A stretch of 64,000 nucleotides of DNA. Source: an uncultured Algibacter sp. (lineage in GTDB: Bacteria; Bacteroidota; Bacteroidia; Flavobacteriales; Flavobacteriaceae). A program made the translations under genes and the position numbers. The notes below the pieces were generated by a model that had not been told where the DNA came from, did not search any database, and worked only from the letters and a program-made list of their open reading frames with translations. Positions within the stretch are counted from its first letter, which is position 1. Each line of letters starts with the position of its first letter. The stretch lies in NCBI GenBank assembly GCA_947502405.1, contig CANMZT010000002.1, positions 248,001 to 312,000 of the forward strand, given 5' to 3'. Below, piece by piece: positions 35,645 to 43,565 of this stretch.

Positions 35645-35676
35645 TTGATTTTGTACAATTATTTATACTACCTTTG
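35645..35676 (+). promoter_or_regulatory. Promoter of the first cold-shock gene
   Basis: TTG at 35645-35647, 21 bases, then TACCTTTG at 35669-35676, matching TTG-N17-23-TAnnTTTG. The start codon is 26 bp further on, so the 5' leader is short, unlike the long leader of E. coli cspA. Confidence 0.65.
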
Positions 35677-35702
35677 GGCTTTAATTTTATAATACAAATA
35701 CA

Positions 35703-35894
35703 ATGAGTAAAGGTACCGTAAAATTCTTTAATGATTCAAAAGGTTTTGGATTCATTATTGAAGAGGACAACAACAAAGAACATTTCGTACACATTTCAGG
35801 ATTAATCGATGAAATTCGTGAAGGCGACAATGTTGAATTCGATCTACAAGAAGGTAGAAAAGGATTAAACGCCGTAAACGTAAAAGTAATCTAA
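35703..35894 (+). CDS. Cold-shock domain protein
   Basis: A 63-residue single cold-shock domain (OB fold) with the RNA-binding motifs KGFGFI and HFVHIS. These act as RNA chaperones in the cold or in growth transitions. It ends with a terminator and is nearly identical to the next cold-shock protein; most differences are I/T and N/S changes. Confidence 0.95.
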   Translation: MSKGTVKFFNDSKGFGFIIEEDNNKEHFVHISGLIDEIREGDNVEFDLQEGRKGLNAVNVKVI

Positions 35895-35917
35895 TATATA
35901 CTTTAACAATTACAATT

Positions 35918-35948
35918 AAAAGCCTATCTATTTTGATAGGCTTTTTTT
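35918..35948 (+). terminator. Terminator between the two cold-shock genes
   Basis: AGCCTATC (35921-35928) and GATAGGCT (35935-35942) form an 8-bp stem with a six-base loop, flanked by AAA and seven T. The loop holds TTTTG, which is in place to act as -33 of the next promoter. Confidence 0.85.
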
Positions 35949-35963
35949 GTGGCATTAAGTTTG
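35932..35963 (+). promoter_or_regulatory. Promoter of the second cold-shock gene, overlapping the terminator
   Basis: TTTG (35932-35935) in the loop of the terminator hairpin, 20 bases, then TAAGTTTG (35956-35963). This is a close match to the Bacteroidota consensus. The ATG is at 35999, giving a leader of about 30 nt. Confidence 0.6.
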
Positions 35964-35998
35964 CTCTATATGAAACATAATAATTAAAATTTAATACA

Positions 35999-36190
35999 AT
36001 GAGTAAAGGAACAGTAAAATTCTTCAACGATTCAAAAGGATTCGGATTTATAACTGAAGAAGGTTCAAACACAGAACATTTTGTTCACATTTCTGGATTA
36101 ATCGATGAAATTCGCGAAGGCGATATTGTTGAGTTTGATTTACAGGAAGGTAGAAAAGGCTTAAATGCCGTAAACGTAAAAGTAGTTTAG
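35999..36190 (+). CDS. Cold-shock domain protein (second copy)
   Basis: A 63-residue cold-shock domain with KGFGFI and HFVHIS, a tandem duplicate of the gene about 100 bp upstream. The DNA differs mainly at third positions, so the duplication is not very recent. It has its own promoter and ends at a dispersed repeat and a bidirectional terminator shared with ndk. Confidence 0.95.
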   Translation: MSKGTVKFFNDSKGFGFITEEGSNTEHFVHISGLIDEIREGDIVEFDLQEGRKGLNAVNVKVV

Positions 36191-36240
36191 TTTAAGAAAA
36201 GTAATCTGAGATTTTTCGTCTCAGATGTTCAAATAAATTT

Positions 36241-36263
36241 GTCATTCCCGCGAAGGCGGGAAA
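36241..36263. repeat. Short palindromic repeat with GAAG loop
   Basis: TTCCCGC (36245-36251) and GCGGGAA (36256-36262) form a 7-bp stem with a GAAG loop, inside GTCATTCCCGCGAAGGCGGG. This is a sequence type dispersed in many bacterial genomes. It lies between the second cold-shock gene and the ndk terminator. Confidence 0.6.
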
Positions 36264-36280
36264 CTAAACGTTTTTAAACA

Positions 36281-36315
36281 AAAAAATCCAGCAACTATGT
36301 TGCTGGATTTTTTTT
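36281..36315. terminator. Bidirectional terminator between cold-shock gene and ndk
   Basis: AAAATCCAGCAA (36283-36294) and TTGCTGGATTTT (36300-36311) form a 12-bp stem with a short loop, with A-rich sequence on one side and T-rich on the other. It can end the plus-strand cold-shock and the minus-strand ndk transcripts. Confidence 0.85.
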
Positions 36316-36339
36316 ATTTTATTGTGGTGTAAAACAGTT

Positions 36340-36759
36340 TTAAAACTGCTCTCTTCCAGAGAAATGAAATGCACCTTCTATAGCTGCATTATCATCACTA
36401 TCACTACCATGTACTGCGTTTTCGCTAATGGAATCTGCATACATTTTTCTAATGGTACCTTCTGCTGCATCTGCAGGATTTGTTGCTCCTATTAAAGTTC
36501 TAAAGTCTTCTACAGCATTTTCTTTTTCTAAGATTGCTGCAACTATTGGTCCGCGTGTCATGTATTCTACCAATTCTGGGAAAAACGGACGTTCTTTATG
36601 TATTGCATAAAATGTTTCTGCGTCTGCAGTAGTCATTTGCGTTAATTTCATTGCTACAATTCTGAATCCTGAAGCTGAAATTTTTTCTAAAATTGCACCA
36701 ATGTGTCCTTTTTCAACCGCATCTGGCTTAAGCATTGTAAATGTTCTGTTTGTTGCCAT
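36340..36759 (-). CDS. ndk: Nucleoside diphosphate kinase
   Basis: Equilibrates nucleoside triphosphate pools. The 139-residue protein shows FTMLKPDAV at the start, the region [18 protein letters not shown] and the catalytic histidine in NAVHGSDS. Length is normal. It has its own promoter, divergent from nrnA, with a rather long leader of about 100 nt. Confidence 0.97.
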   Translation of the reverse strand: MATNRTFTMLKPDAVEKGHIGAILEKISASGFRIVAMKLTQMTTADAETFYAIHKERPFFPELVEYMTRGPIVAAILEKENAVEDFRTLIGATNPADAAEGTIRKMYADSISENAVHGSDSDDNAAIEGAFHFSGREQF

Positions 36760-36868
36760 TATTTTTGTTTTATGTATTCAGATAATAAATATTTGACATA
36801 TATGTCTTCATGAAATAACAAAACAAATTCTTGAAAACAATTTTACAAATCTGTTGTTATTTTGGATG

Positions 36869-36898
36869 CAAAAGTAATCTATTTCTATGGATTTGCAA
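36869..36898 (-). promoter_or_regulatory. Promoter of ndk
   Basis: On the minus strand TTG (98-96), 19 bases, then TACTTTTG (36876-36869): an exact fit to TTG-N19-TAnnTTTG. It starts about 110 bp before the ndk ATG and overlaps the upstream region of the divergent nrnA promoter. Confidence 0.7.
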
Positions 36899-36920
36899 TA
36901 TTTCTAATTTTAAAAAATTG

Positions 36921-36928
36921 TATCTTTG
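36921..36928 (+). promoter_or_regulatory. -7 box of nrnA operon almost touching the start codon
   Basis: TATCTTTG matches TAnnTTTG and ends only 6 bp before the ATG at 36935. If used, the transcript would begin at or next to the start codon (near-leaderless). The nearest upstream TTTG is 25 bp away, longer than the preferred spacing. Confidence 0.5.
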
Positions 36929-36934
36929 CAAACT

Positions 36935-37954
36935 ATGAAAAAACAAGACATTGCAAGCATAAAGCAGCTTTTATCTACTAAAAAAAAGATTGTTATTGTG
37001 CCTCATAAAAATCCTGATGGTGATGCTATTGGTTCTACTTTGGGGCTTTATCATTATTTAATAAAAAGTACTCATAAAGTAAATGTTTTGGTACCCAATG
37101 ATTATCCTTCGTTCTTAAAATGGATTCCTGGAAATGAAACTATTTTAAAATACGATTACCAATCTGGTGTTTGCGATGCGCTTATAAAAGATGCTGATAT
37201 TATTTTTACTTTGGATTTTAATGCTTTCCATAGAACAGGTGATATGGAATCTGTTTTAACTGAAAGTGATGGATTAAAAATCATGATAGATCATCATCAA
37301 GCGCCTGATGATTATGCCACTTATATGTATAGTGATGTTAGTATGAGTTCGACTTGTGAGATGGTTTATCATTTTATTGATATGCTAGGAGATGCAGATG
37401 CTATTGACAGTAATATTGCTACTTGCCTTTATGTTGGTATTATGACAGATACGGGATCTTTTAGATTTCCTTCCACAACAAGTATTACACACAACATTAT
37501 AGCAAAACTTATTGAAAAAGGTGCTAATAATGCAGATATCCATAATAATGTTTACGACACAAACTCTTATGAACGTTTACAACTATTAGGTTGTGCGCTT
37601 ACTAATTTAAAGGTGATACCAGAGTCTAGAACAGCTTATATTACACTGTCTCAAAACGAGCTACATAAGTATAATTATAAAAAAGGAGACACTGAAGGTG
37701 TTGTTAATTACGGTCTATCTTTAGACGGTATTGTACTTGCCGCTATTTTTATTGAAGATAGAAATGAAGGCATTATAAAAATATCGTTACGCTCCAAAGG
37801 AAGCTTTTCTGTAAACGAAATGTCTAGAGCTCATTTTGATGGTGGCGGCCATACTAATGCCGCTGGCGGAAAGAGTTATTTATCCCTTGAAAAAACAGTT
37901 GAAAAATTTATTAGTATATTACCTACTTATAACAAAGCCCTAAATAATGAATAA
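36935..37954 (+). CDS. nrnA: DHH family phosphoesterase (NrnA-like oligoribonuclease / pAp phosphatase)
   Basis: A 339-residue DHH-DHHA1 enzyme. Motifs are VPHKNPDGDAIGS (metal binding), TLDFN, MIDHH (the DHH motif) and the C-terminal GGGHTNAAGG that binds substrate. Homologues degrade short RNAs and dephosphorylate 3'-phosphoadenosine 5'-phosphate. The ATG at 36935 is chosen; a TTG at 36926 would lie inside the -7 box. The end overlaps gldI by 8 bp, so the operon runs nrnA-gldI-PPIase-lgt-DUF192. Confidence 0.92.
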   Translation: MKKQDIASIKQLLSTKKKIVIVPHKNPDGDAIGSTLGLYHYLIKSTHKVNVLVPNDYPSFLKWIPGNETILKYDYQSGVCDALIKDADIIFTLDFNAFHRTGDMESVLTESDGLKIMIDHHQAPDDYATYMYSDVSMSSTCEMVYHFIDMLGDADAIDSNIATCLYVGIMTDTGSFRFPSTTSITHNIIAKLIEKGANNADIHNNVYDTNSYERLQLLGCALTNLKVIPESRTAYITLSQNELHKYNYKKGDTEGVVNYGLSLDGIVLAAIFIEDRNEGIIKISLRSKGSFSVNEMSRAHFDGGGHTNAAGGKSYLSLEKTVEKFISILPTYNKALNNE

Positions 37955-38489
37955 ATTACTCACCGTAGCTTTAGTTTTACTAGTCTTTAGCTGTAAAACT
38001 CCTGAAGCTAGACGCCCTGTTTCTGTGTCATCAGGATCCTTTATAGATGCCTCAGTAGAGCGTAATAAAAAACTAAACGCTAAGGAAAAATTGTTTATTG
38101 AGAATCTTATGAAGCAAGAAGAGCAAGATTATATTGCTTCTGAAAGTGGATTTTGGTATTACTACAACAATAAAATTGAGAATGATTCCTTAATGACACC
38201 TGCTTTTGGCGATGTTATAAATTACAATTACAACGTTAAAGGAATTAATGGTAATCTCATTTACTCTACTGAAGATATCAAAACTCAAACCTATGCAATG
38301 GATAAAGAAGAATTATTCACTGGGTTGCGTGAAGGTTTAAAGCTAATGAAAAGCGGTGAAACAGTTACTTTTCTATTCCCTTCTCAAAAAGCTTATGGCT
38401 ACTATGGCGATGAAAATAAAATTGGCAGTAATGTGCCCTTAATTTGTGAAGTAACCATTAATTCTATCACTCAAAACCAAACGCCGTAA
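37947..38489 (+). CDS. gldI: Gliding motility lipoprotein GldI (FKBP-type peptidyl-prolyl isomerase)
   Basis: A 180-residue lipoprotein with signal ending LLVFSC and Cys16 as acylation site. The C-terminal domain (about 80-175) is FKBP-like (FGDVINYNYNV, GLREGLKLMKSGETVTFLFPS, YGY). GldI is needed for gliding and for type IX secretion in F. johnsoniae, probably by folding Gld proteins in the periplasm. It is followed after 1 bp by another PPIase gene. Gld/T9SS function is consistent with the T9SS-sorted protein encoded later in the window. Confidence 0.88.
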   Translation: MNKLLTVALVLLVFSCKTPEARRPVSVSSGSFIDASVERNKKLNAKEKLFIENLMKQEEQDYIASESGFWYYYNNKIENDSLMTPAFGDVINYNYNVKGINGNLIYSTEDIKTQTYAMDKEELFTGLREGLKLMKSGETVTFLFPSQKAYGYYGDENKIGSNVPLICEVTINSITQNQTP

Positions 38490-38490
38490 T

Positions 38491-39618
38491 ATGCTTTTAA
38501 AAAGTGCTACTAGAGTTTTAATACTGGCACTTGTTCTGGTAAATTTATCATCATGTAGTGAAAAATACAATGAATTAGATGGTGGCATTTATGCAGAATT
38601 TATTACCACAAAAGGTACTATGGTTGCTAAATTGAGTTACAAAAAAACACCGGTTACAGTTGCCAATTTTGTATCATTAGCAGAAGGCTCGAATACACTA
38701 GTTAAAGCTGAATATAAAAACAAACCTTATTTTAACAACACCATTTTTCATCGGGTTATTGATAATTCAATAGTACAAGCGGGTACACCAAATGGTAAAA
38801 GCTCTGGAAACCCAGGTTATAAGTTTAAAGATGAATTTCATCCTGATTTAAAACATAATAAAGCAGGCGTTTTATCTATGGCTAATTTTGGACCAAAAAC
38901 AAATGGTAGTCAGTTTTTTATAACAGAAATACCAAGACCTGGTTTAAATAATAAACATAGTGTTTTTGGCGAACTTGTAATAGGACTAAATGTTTTAGAC
39001 TCCATATCTCAAGTAAAAACCGATAAAGATTATAGACCATTAGAGCCTGTTTTAATTAAGGAACTCAATATCATTAGAAAAGGTAGTGATGCTAAAAGTT
39101 TTGATGCATCAGAGGTTTTTGAAAATCATTTTGCTGAAGAGGAACGTAGAGATAAAGAGAATAAAGCTAAGGCTGAAGCTATTTTAAAATCGACTTTGGA
39201 AAAGTTTGAAAAACAAAAAGCCAAAGCTATAAAGCTTAAATCTGGCTTACAATATTTTATTTCTAAAAAAGGGACAGGACTCAATCTACCTGAAGACGCA
39301 GAAGCTTTAGTGCATTACACAGTTTTTACTGAAGACGGAAAGCTGATTAAAACAAGTAAACTTGAAGTTGCAGAAAACCTTAATGCTGTTGATAAAGAAA
39401 AGAAAGCCGCTAATAAATACCAACCTATTAGAGCAGATATTGGCCCTGATGCACAAATGATTCCTGGCTTTAAAGAAGGCTTGCAACAGCTACGTGTTGG
39501 AGATAAAGCCACTTTGTTTATACCATATCATTTAGGTTTTGGTGAAGCTGGCGGCAACACCGTTCCCGGAAAAACCAATATTATTTTTGAGGTTGAAGTC
39601 TTAAAACTTCTTAGATAA
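38491..39618 (+). CDS. Lipoprotein with cyclophilin and FKBP-type isomerase domains
   Basis: A 375-residue fusion of two peptidyl-prolyl isomerase folds. The signal ends in LVNLSSC (Cys22). A cyclophilin domain covers about 28-195 (FHRVIDNSIVQAGTP, FKDEFHPDL, NGSQFFIT, HSVFGELVIGLNVL), and after a charged helical linker an FKBP domain covers about 250-375 (MIPGFKEGLQQLRVGDKATLFIPYHLGFG). It probably folds exported proteins in the periplasm. It sits between gldI and lgt, in the same operon. Confidence 0.9.
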   Translation: MLLKSATRVLILALVLVNLSSCSEKYNELDGGIYAEFITTKGTMVAKLSYKKTPVTVANFVSLAEGSNTLVKAEYKNKPYFNNTIFHRVIDNSIVQAGTPNGKSSGNPGYKFKDEFHPDLKHNKAGVLSMANFGPKTNGSQFFITEIPRPGLNNKHSVFGELVIGLNVLDSISQVKTDKDYRPLEPVLIKELNIIRKGSDAKSFDASEVFENHFAEEERRDKENKAKAEAILKSTLEKFEKQKAKAIKLKSGLQYFISKKGTGLNLPEDAEALVHYTVFTEDGKLIKTSKLEVAENLNAVDKEKKAANKYQPIRADIGPDAQMIPGFKEGLQQLRVGDKATLFIPYHLGFGEAGGNTVPGKTNIIFEVEVLKLLR

Positions 39619-39673
39619 ATTTTAACATAAATACCATATCAAACCTTTATATTTACGCTGAAAAATAAAACCT

Positions 39674-40606
39674 ATGCAAGCATTAAAATTTGATTGGAAT
39701 CCGATAACAGGAATTGACATTGTTGGAAACTTCAAACTACACTTTTATAGTGTAATGTGGATTGTTGCTTTTATTCTAGGTTGGTATATCATGAAACGTA
39801 TTTTCACTAAAGAAAAAGTGTCTCTTGATTATCTAGATCCTTTATTTATCTATACGGTTTTGGCTACCATGTTAGGTGCAAGATTAGGACATGTATTGTT
39901 TTACCAATCCGAGTTGATTTCAGAAGATTTTTTTAGCATCTTCTTACCATTTAAGTTTAAAGGCGGCTTTGAGTTTACTGGTTTTCAAGGTTTGGCAAGT
40001 CATGGTGCTGCTATTGGGATTATTATTGGTATGTATTTGTACCGAAGAAAGTATACCTACAAATCAATCCTTTGGATTTTAGATAGGATTGTTATTCCTG
40101 TAGCTTCTGGTGCTATTTTTATTAGAATAGGAAACTTTATAAATTCTGAAATTATAGGAAAAGCTTCTGGCGACTTCCCATTAGGTGTGCGTTTTATTCA
40201 AGATGAATATTATAAAAGCGAAATTGTACAACGCACTGGTATTAAAGATGTTCAAAAAGCCTACAATGCTGTTACTGACAGTTCTCAGTTTCAAAACTTA
40301 CTTGAAGCAGTTCCATACAGACATCCTTCACAACTTTACGAATCGTTTTGCTACATTTTTGTATTTCTTATCCTATGGTACTTCTACTCGAAAACTACAA
40401 AAAAAGACCAACCTGGTTTCTTATTCGGTCTGTTTTTGGTGCTTCTTTGGACGATTAGATTCTTTATAGAATTCACTAAAGAACCCCAAGGAGATGAGTA
40501 CATCAATTGGTTTAATTTGAATACTGGACAGTGGCTAAGTATTCCGTTTGTACTTATTGGACTTTATTTTATGTTTGTTTACAAACCTAAACACACCAAA
40601 GTATAA
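39674..40606 (+). CDS. lgt: Prolipoprotein diacylglyceryl transferase
   Basis: First step of lipoprotein modification: transfers diacylglycerol from phosphatidylglycerol to the lipobox cysteine. At 310 residues it has about seven membrane helices and the signature GLASHGAAIGI with the essential histidine, RIGNFINSEIIG, and HPSQLYES. It follows two lipoprotein isomerases in the operon. All lipoproteins noted in this window depend on this enzyme. Confidence 0.96.
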   Translation: MQALKFDWNPITGIDIVGNFKLHFYSVMWIVAFILGWYIMKRIFTKEKVSLDYLDPLFIYTVLATMLGARLGHVLFYQSELISEDFFSIFLPFKFKGGFEFTGFQGLASHGAAIGIIIGMYLYRRKYTYKSILWILDRIVIPVASGAIFIRIGNFINSEIIGKASGDFPLGVRFIQDEYYKSEIVQRTGIKDVQKAYNAVTDSSQFQNLLEAVPYRHPSQLYESFCYIFVFLILWYFYSKTTKKDQPGFLFGLFLVLLWTIRFFIEFTKEPQGDEYINWFNLNTGQWLSIPFVLIGLYFMFVYKPKHTKV

Positions 40607-40608
40607 TT

Positions 40609-41094
40609 ATGTTATTAAAGTCTAACTTTTTACTTCTTACAACTTTATTTATTTTGATTTTTACGTCTTGTAAAGACGAAAAAAAGGTTATTAAACAAAC
40701 CGAAGTTGCATTTACTAAAGAAGGTGAACTTACTATTTTTAAACCTGCTGATTCTTCAAAAATTAGTTTAGATATTGAAATTGCTGATACAGATTTTGAT
40801 ATTCAAACGGGTTTGATGTATAGAAATTCTATGAAAAAAAATCAAGGCATGCTCTTTGTTTTTGATGATGAAATCGAGCGTTTCTTCTATATGAAAAACA
40901 CTAAAATCCCTTTAGATTTAATTTTCATAAATGCTGATACAAATATTGTTAGCTTTCAAAAAAACGCTAAGCCTTTTGATGAATCTTCACTTCCATCTAA
41001 TGGTCCTTCAAAATATGTATTAGAAGTTAATGCAGGTTTGGTTGACCTATGGAATCTTTCAGAAAAAGACTCTATTATTTTCAGTAAGCAATAA
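40609..41094 (+). CDS. DUF192 family lipoprotein
   Basis: A 161-residue lipoprotein (signal ending LIFTSC, Cys21) with a DUF192 domain over about 50-155 (the GLMYRNSMKKNQGMLFVFDDE, FYMKNTKIPLDLIFI and LEVNAGLVDLW segments). DUF192 proteins are periplasmic with no settled function. It begins 2 bp after lgt and is the last gene of the operon, converging with a minus-strand barrel protein gene. Confidence 0.85.
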   Translation: MLLKSNFLLLTTLFILIFTSCKDEKKVIKQTEVAFTKEGELTIFKPADSSKISLDIEIADTDFDIQTGLMYRNSMKKNQGMLFVFDDEIERFFYMKNTKIPLDLIFINADTNIVSFQKNAKPFDESSLPSNGPSKYVLEVNAGLVDLWNLSEKDSIIFSKQ

Positions 41095-41100
41095 AAGTCG

Positions 41101-43473
41101 TTAACGCCTTTTCCCACCTAAATACTCCATAGCTTCGCCTTTTCCAAAACCGTAACTAAAACCAATGGCTACAAACCGACCTCGTTGACCAAAATCATAA
41201 GCTCTTGAATTGTCTTGGGTAATAAAATTTTCAAAAATACTTGAAGCAAATACATCTCTAATACTCAGGTTAATTACACCTTTGTCTTTCAATATCTTTT
41301 TACGAATACCAATATCAAGAAAGGTATTTGCACTTCTTTCCCCTTGAACCGTTTTAAACTTTGATCTGTGATTACCAACTGCTTCCAAATCAATTTCAGC
41401 TGGTAAATCAATTTTTGCCATAAGCTTTGAACCCCACTGGCTACCTTTAAAATCAAAAACGTTTAATTGAAAAGTTCCTTTCCTTTCAAATTGATTATAA
41501 TTAAAATCTACATTAAAGGTTAACCATTTTACAGGACTATATTTGGTATTAAACTCAATACCCAGAACGCTATTAGTTCCAATATTTTCTGGTATACGCG
41601 TATTTACTTTGTTTTCAATTATTGAAATTCGCTCTATAACATCTGTTGTATATCGGTGGAAAACACCAAAATTCAAAGACGTTTTTCCAACATCAAAAAT
41701 ACTGGTTAATTCATATGAGTCTGTAAACTCTGGCATAAGCGCTGGGTTACCTTGTCGAATATTAAAATTATTTCTAATATTAAAAAAAGGATTCAATTGC
41801 CACATTCCTGGTCTATTTATTCTTGCTGAGTACCCTGCTTGTAGCGAGACCGCATCCGATAATTTGTAAGAAGTATGAATGCTTGGAAATAAATTGGTAT
41901 AGTTTTGATTATTTGCTTCGTTAGTAGTTACCAATATTGTGTTTAAATCTGTTTGCTCTAATCGTAATCCAGCCTTTAAGCCCCAATTCTTGTATTCGTA
42001 GCCTCCAATTACATAAACACCTAATACTTTTTGATCAAACTTAAAATTGTTTGTAAAATTCTCGTCTGTTTCAAACTCACCATTTTCCAAATTTTGCACT
42101 TCAAAATCATTGCCAATATCATTAATTACAAATTGGGCACCCGTCTCCATAGTCCATATCTCAGAAAATGGTTTGGTATAATCCAATTTAAAAGTATAGG
42201 TGTTATCAGAGTAATCTGTTCTAGTATTTTGTGTATTATCTCTGTTATCTCCAAAAAGCGTAGTATCTTCAAATAGTGAAGTTAAATCTTTCCCAAAAGA
42301 ATTTCCTGTAGCACTTAACAACAAATCATGATCTTCATGGTCATCAAAATCTCTTTTATACACTAACTCGTATTGCCACTTTGGATTTGTTGCTTCTGTA
42401 GTCTCTTTTCGATTCCATTCAGAAGTAACACGGTTTGCATCAAGTGATTTAAAATTAATATCTGAAGGTTGATCTTCAATCTCATACGCAAAATTCCCTG
42501 ATAGCGTTATTACATTGTTTGAATTGATATAATAATCTGTTCCTAAAGTGATATTATAAAACTTCTCAACTCTTAAATTTCTACCTTCACTTAATATGGA
42601 AGTATTATCTTCAAGATTCTCATTTATATTTTCAGAATCGCGAGGATAAACCCTTCTACCTAAACCAAGTTGGGTAAATAAATTAAACTTTTCTGAACGT
42701 CGGTTTAAACTAAGTCCAAAACTATTATTATCCGGCACACCTGCATTTAAGCTAAAAGCACCATTAACACCTTTTCGCTCGTCCTTTTTAATAACAATAT
42801 TTATAATTCCTGATGTTCCTTCGGCATCGTATTTAGCGGAAGGATTAGTTATAACCTCTACCCTATCAATCATATCAGCTGTAATACTACCTAAAGCACC
42901 ACCATCCTCAGTTAAAATAGAAGGTTTCCCGTTTATTAAAACTTGTACTCCTGTGCTACCACGTAAACTTATTGCACCTTCAATATCTACATTTACAGAG
43001 GGCACATTGTTTAAAACCTCCAAAGCACTGGCACCAGTAGAACTTAAATCTTTACCTATATTAAAAACGCGTTTATCTAACTTGAATTGCGAGGAGGACA
43101 CCTCAGCTTGCACTAAAACTTCACCTAATTGTTCTGCATCTTCCTCAAGTAAAATAGTCCCTAGATTAATTTTACCATTATTGATATCAAAATCCTTAAT
43201 AGTTTTTGATACAAACCCCATAAAACTAATTTGAAAATAAAAATTATTGGCTTCAGTTTTAATCCTAAAGTTGCCATTTTCTTCCGCTATTACTCCTGTA
43301 ATAGTTTTATTTGATGCAATATCTAACAGGGCTACAGTGCTGTAAGCTAGTGGTTGCTCTCCTGTTTTTTCAACAACTCTTCCTTTGATTTCAATACTTT
43401 GTGCGGATAATAATTGACCCGATATTTGTATCAAAACAAGAAAAAGCAGACTAAATAGATACTTAAAATTCAT
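41101..43473 (-). CDS. Outer-membrane beta-barrel protein with CarboxypepD_reg domain (TonB receptor-like)
   Basis: A 790-residue outer-membrane protein. A signal peptide (about 1-25) is followed by a CarboxypepD_reg domain (about 28-112), a plug domain (about 120-225, with GSTGVQVLINGKPS and GTSGIINIVIKKDE) and an OMP_b-brl_3-type barrel to the end; the C-terminus is FGKGEAMEYLGGKRR. It resembles, but is not identical to, the 16145 protein. The ATG at 43473 is preferred over one nine codons upstream at 43500, because it starts the signal sequence. No SusD-like partner is nearby; the ligand is unknown. Confidence 0.87.
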   Translation of the reverse strand: MNFKYLFSLLFLVLIQISGQLLSAQSIEIKGRVVEKTGEQPLAYSTVALLDIASNKTITGVIAEENGNFRIKTEANNFYFQISFMGFVSKTIKDFDINNGKINLGTILLEEDAEQLGEVLVQAEVSSSQFKLDKRVFNIGKDLSSTGASALEVLNNVPSVNVDIEGAISLRGSTGVQVLINGKPSILTEDGGALGSITADMIDRVEVITNPSAKYDAEGTSGIINIVIKKDERKGVNGAFSLNAGVPDNNSFGLSLNRRSEKFNLFTQLGLGRRVYPRDSENINENLEDNTSILSEGRNLRVEKFYNITLGTDYYINSNNVITLSGNFAYEIEDQPSDINFKSLDANRVTSEWNRKETTEATNPKWQYELVYKRDFDDHEDHDLLLSATGNSFGKDLTSLFEDTTLFGDNRDNTQNTRTDYSDNTYTFKLDYTKPFSEIWTMETGAQFVINDIGNDFEVQNLENGEFETDENFTNNFKFDQKVLGVYVIGGYEYKNWGLKAGLRLEQTDLNTILVTTNEANNQNYTNLFPSIHTSYKLSDAVSLQAGYSARINRPGMWQLNPFFNIRNNFNIRQGNPALMPEFTDSYELTSIFDVGKTSLNFGVFHRYTTDVIERISIIENKVNTRIPENIGTNSVLGIEFNTKYSPVKWLTFNVDFNYNQFERKGTFQLNVFDFKGSQWGSKLMAKIDLPAEIDLEAVGNHRSKFKTVQGERSANTFLDIGIRKKILKDKGVINLSIRDVFASSIFENFITQDNSRAYDFGQRGRFVAIGFSYGFGKGEAMEYLGGKRR

Positions 43474-43565
43474 AATAAAATTATTGATAAAGTATAACAT
43501 TTACACCTATCTAAAACAATATAATTGTTAAATTAATGATAATGTTATGACTCTGGAATAGAGTA

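Noticed and set aside
35755-36072. 105-codon minus-strand frame across both cold-shock genes
   Set aside because: It is antisense to two conserved genes and covers a terminator; the composition has no protein family pattern.
43517-43531. AACAATATAATTGTT palindrome after argS
   Set aside because: Short A/T palindrome without T-run; no basis to call it a terminator.
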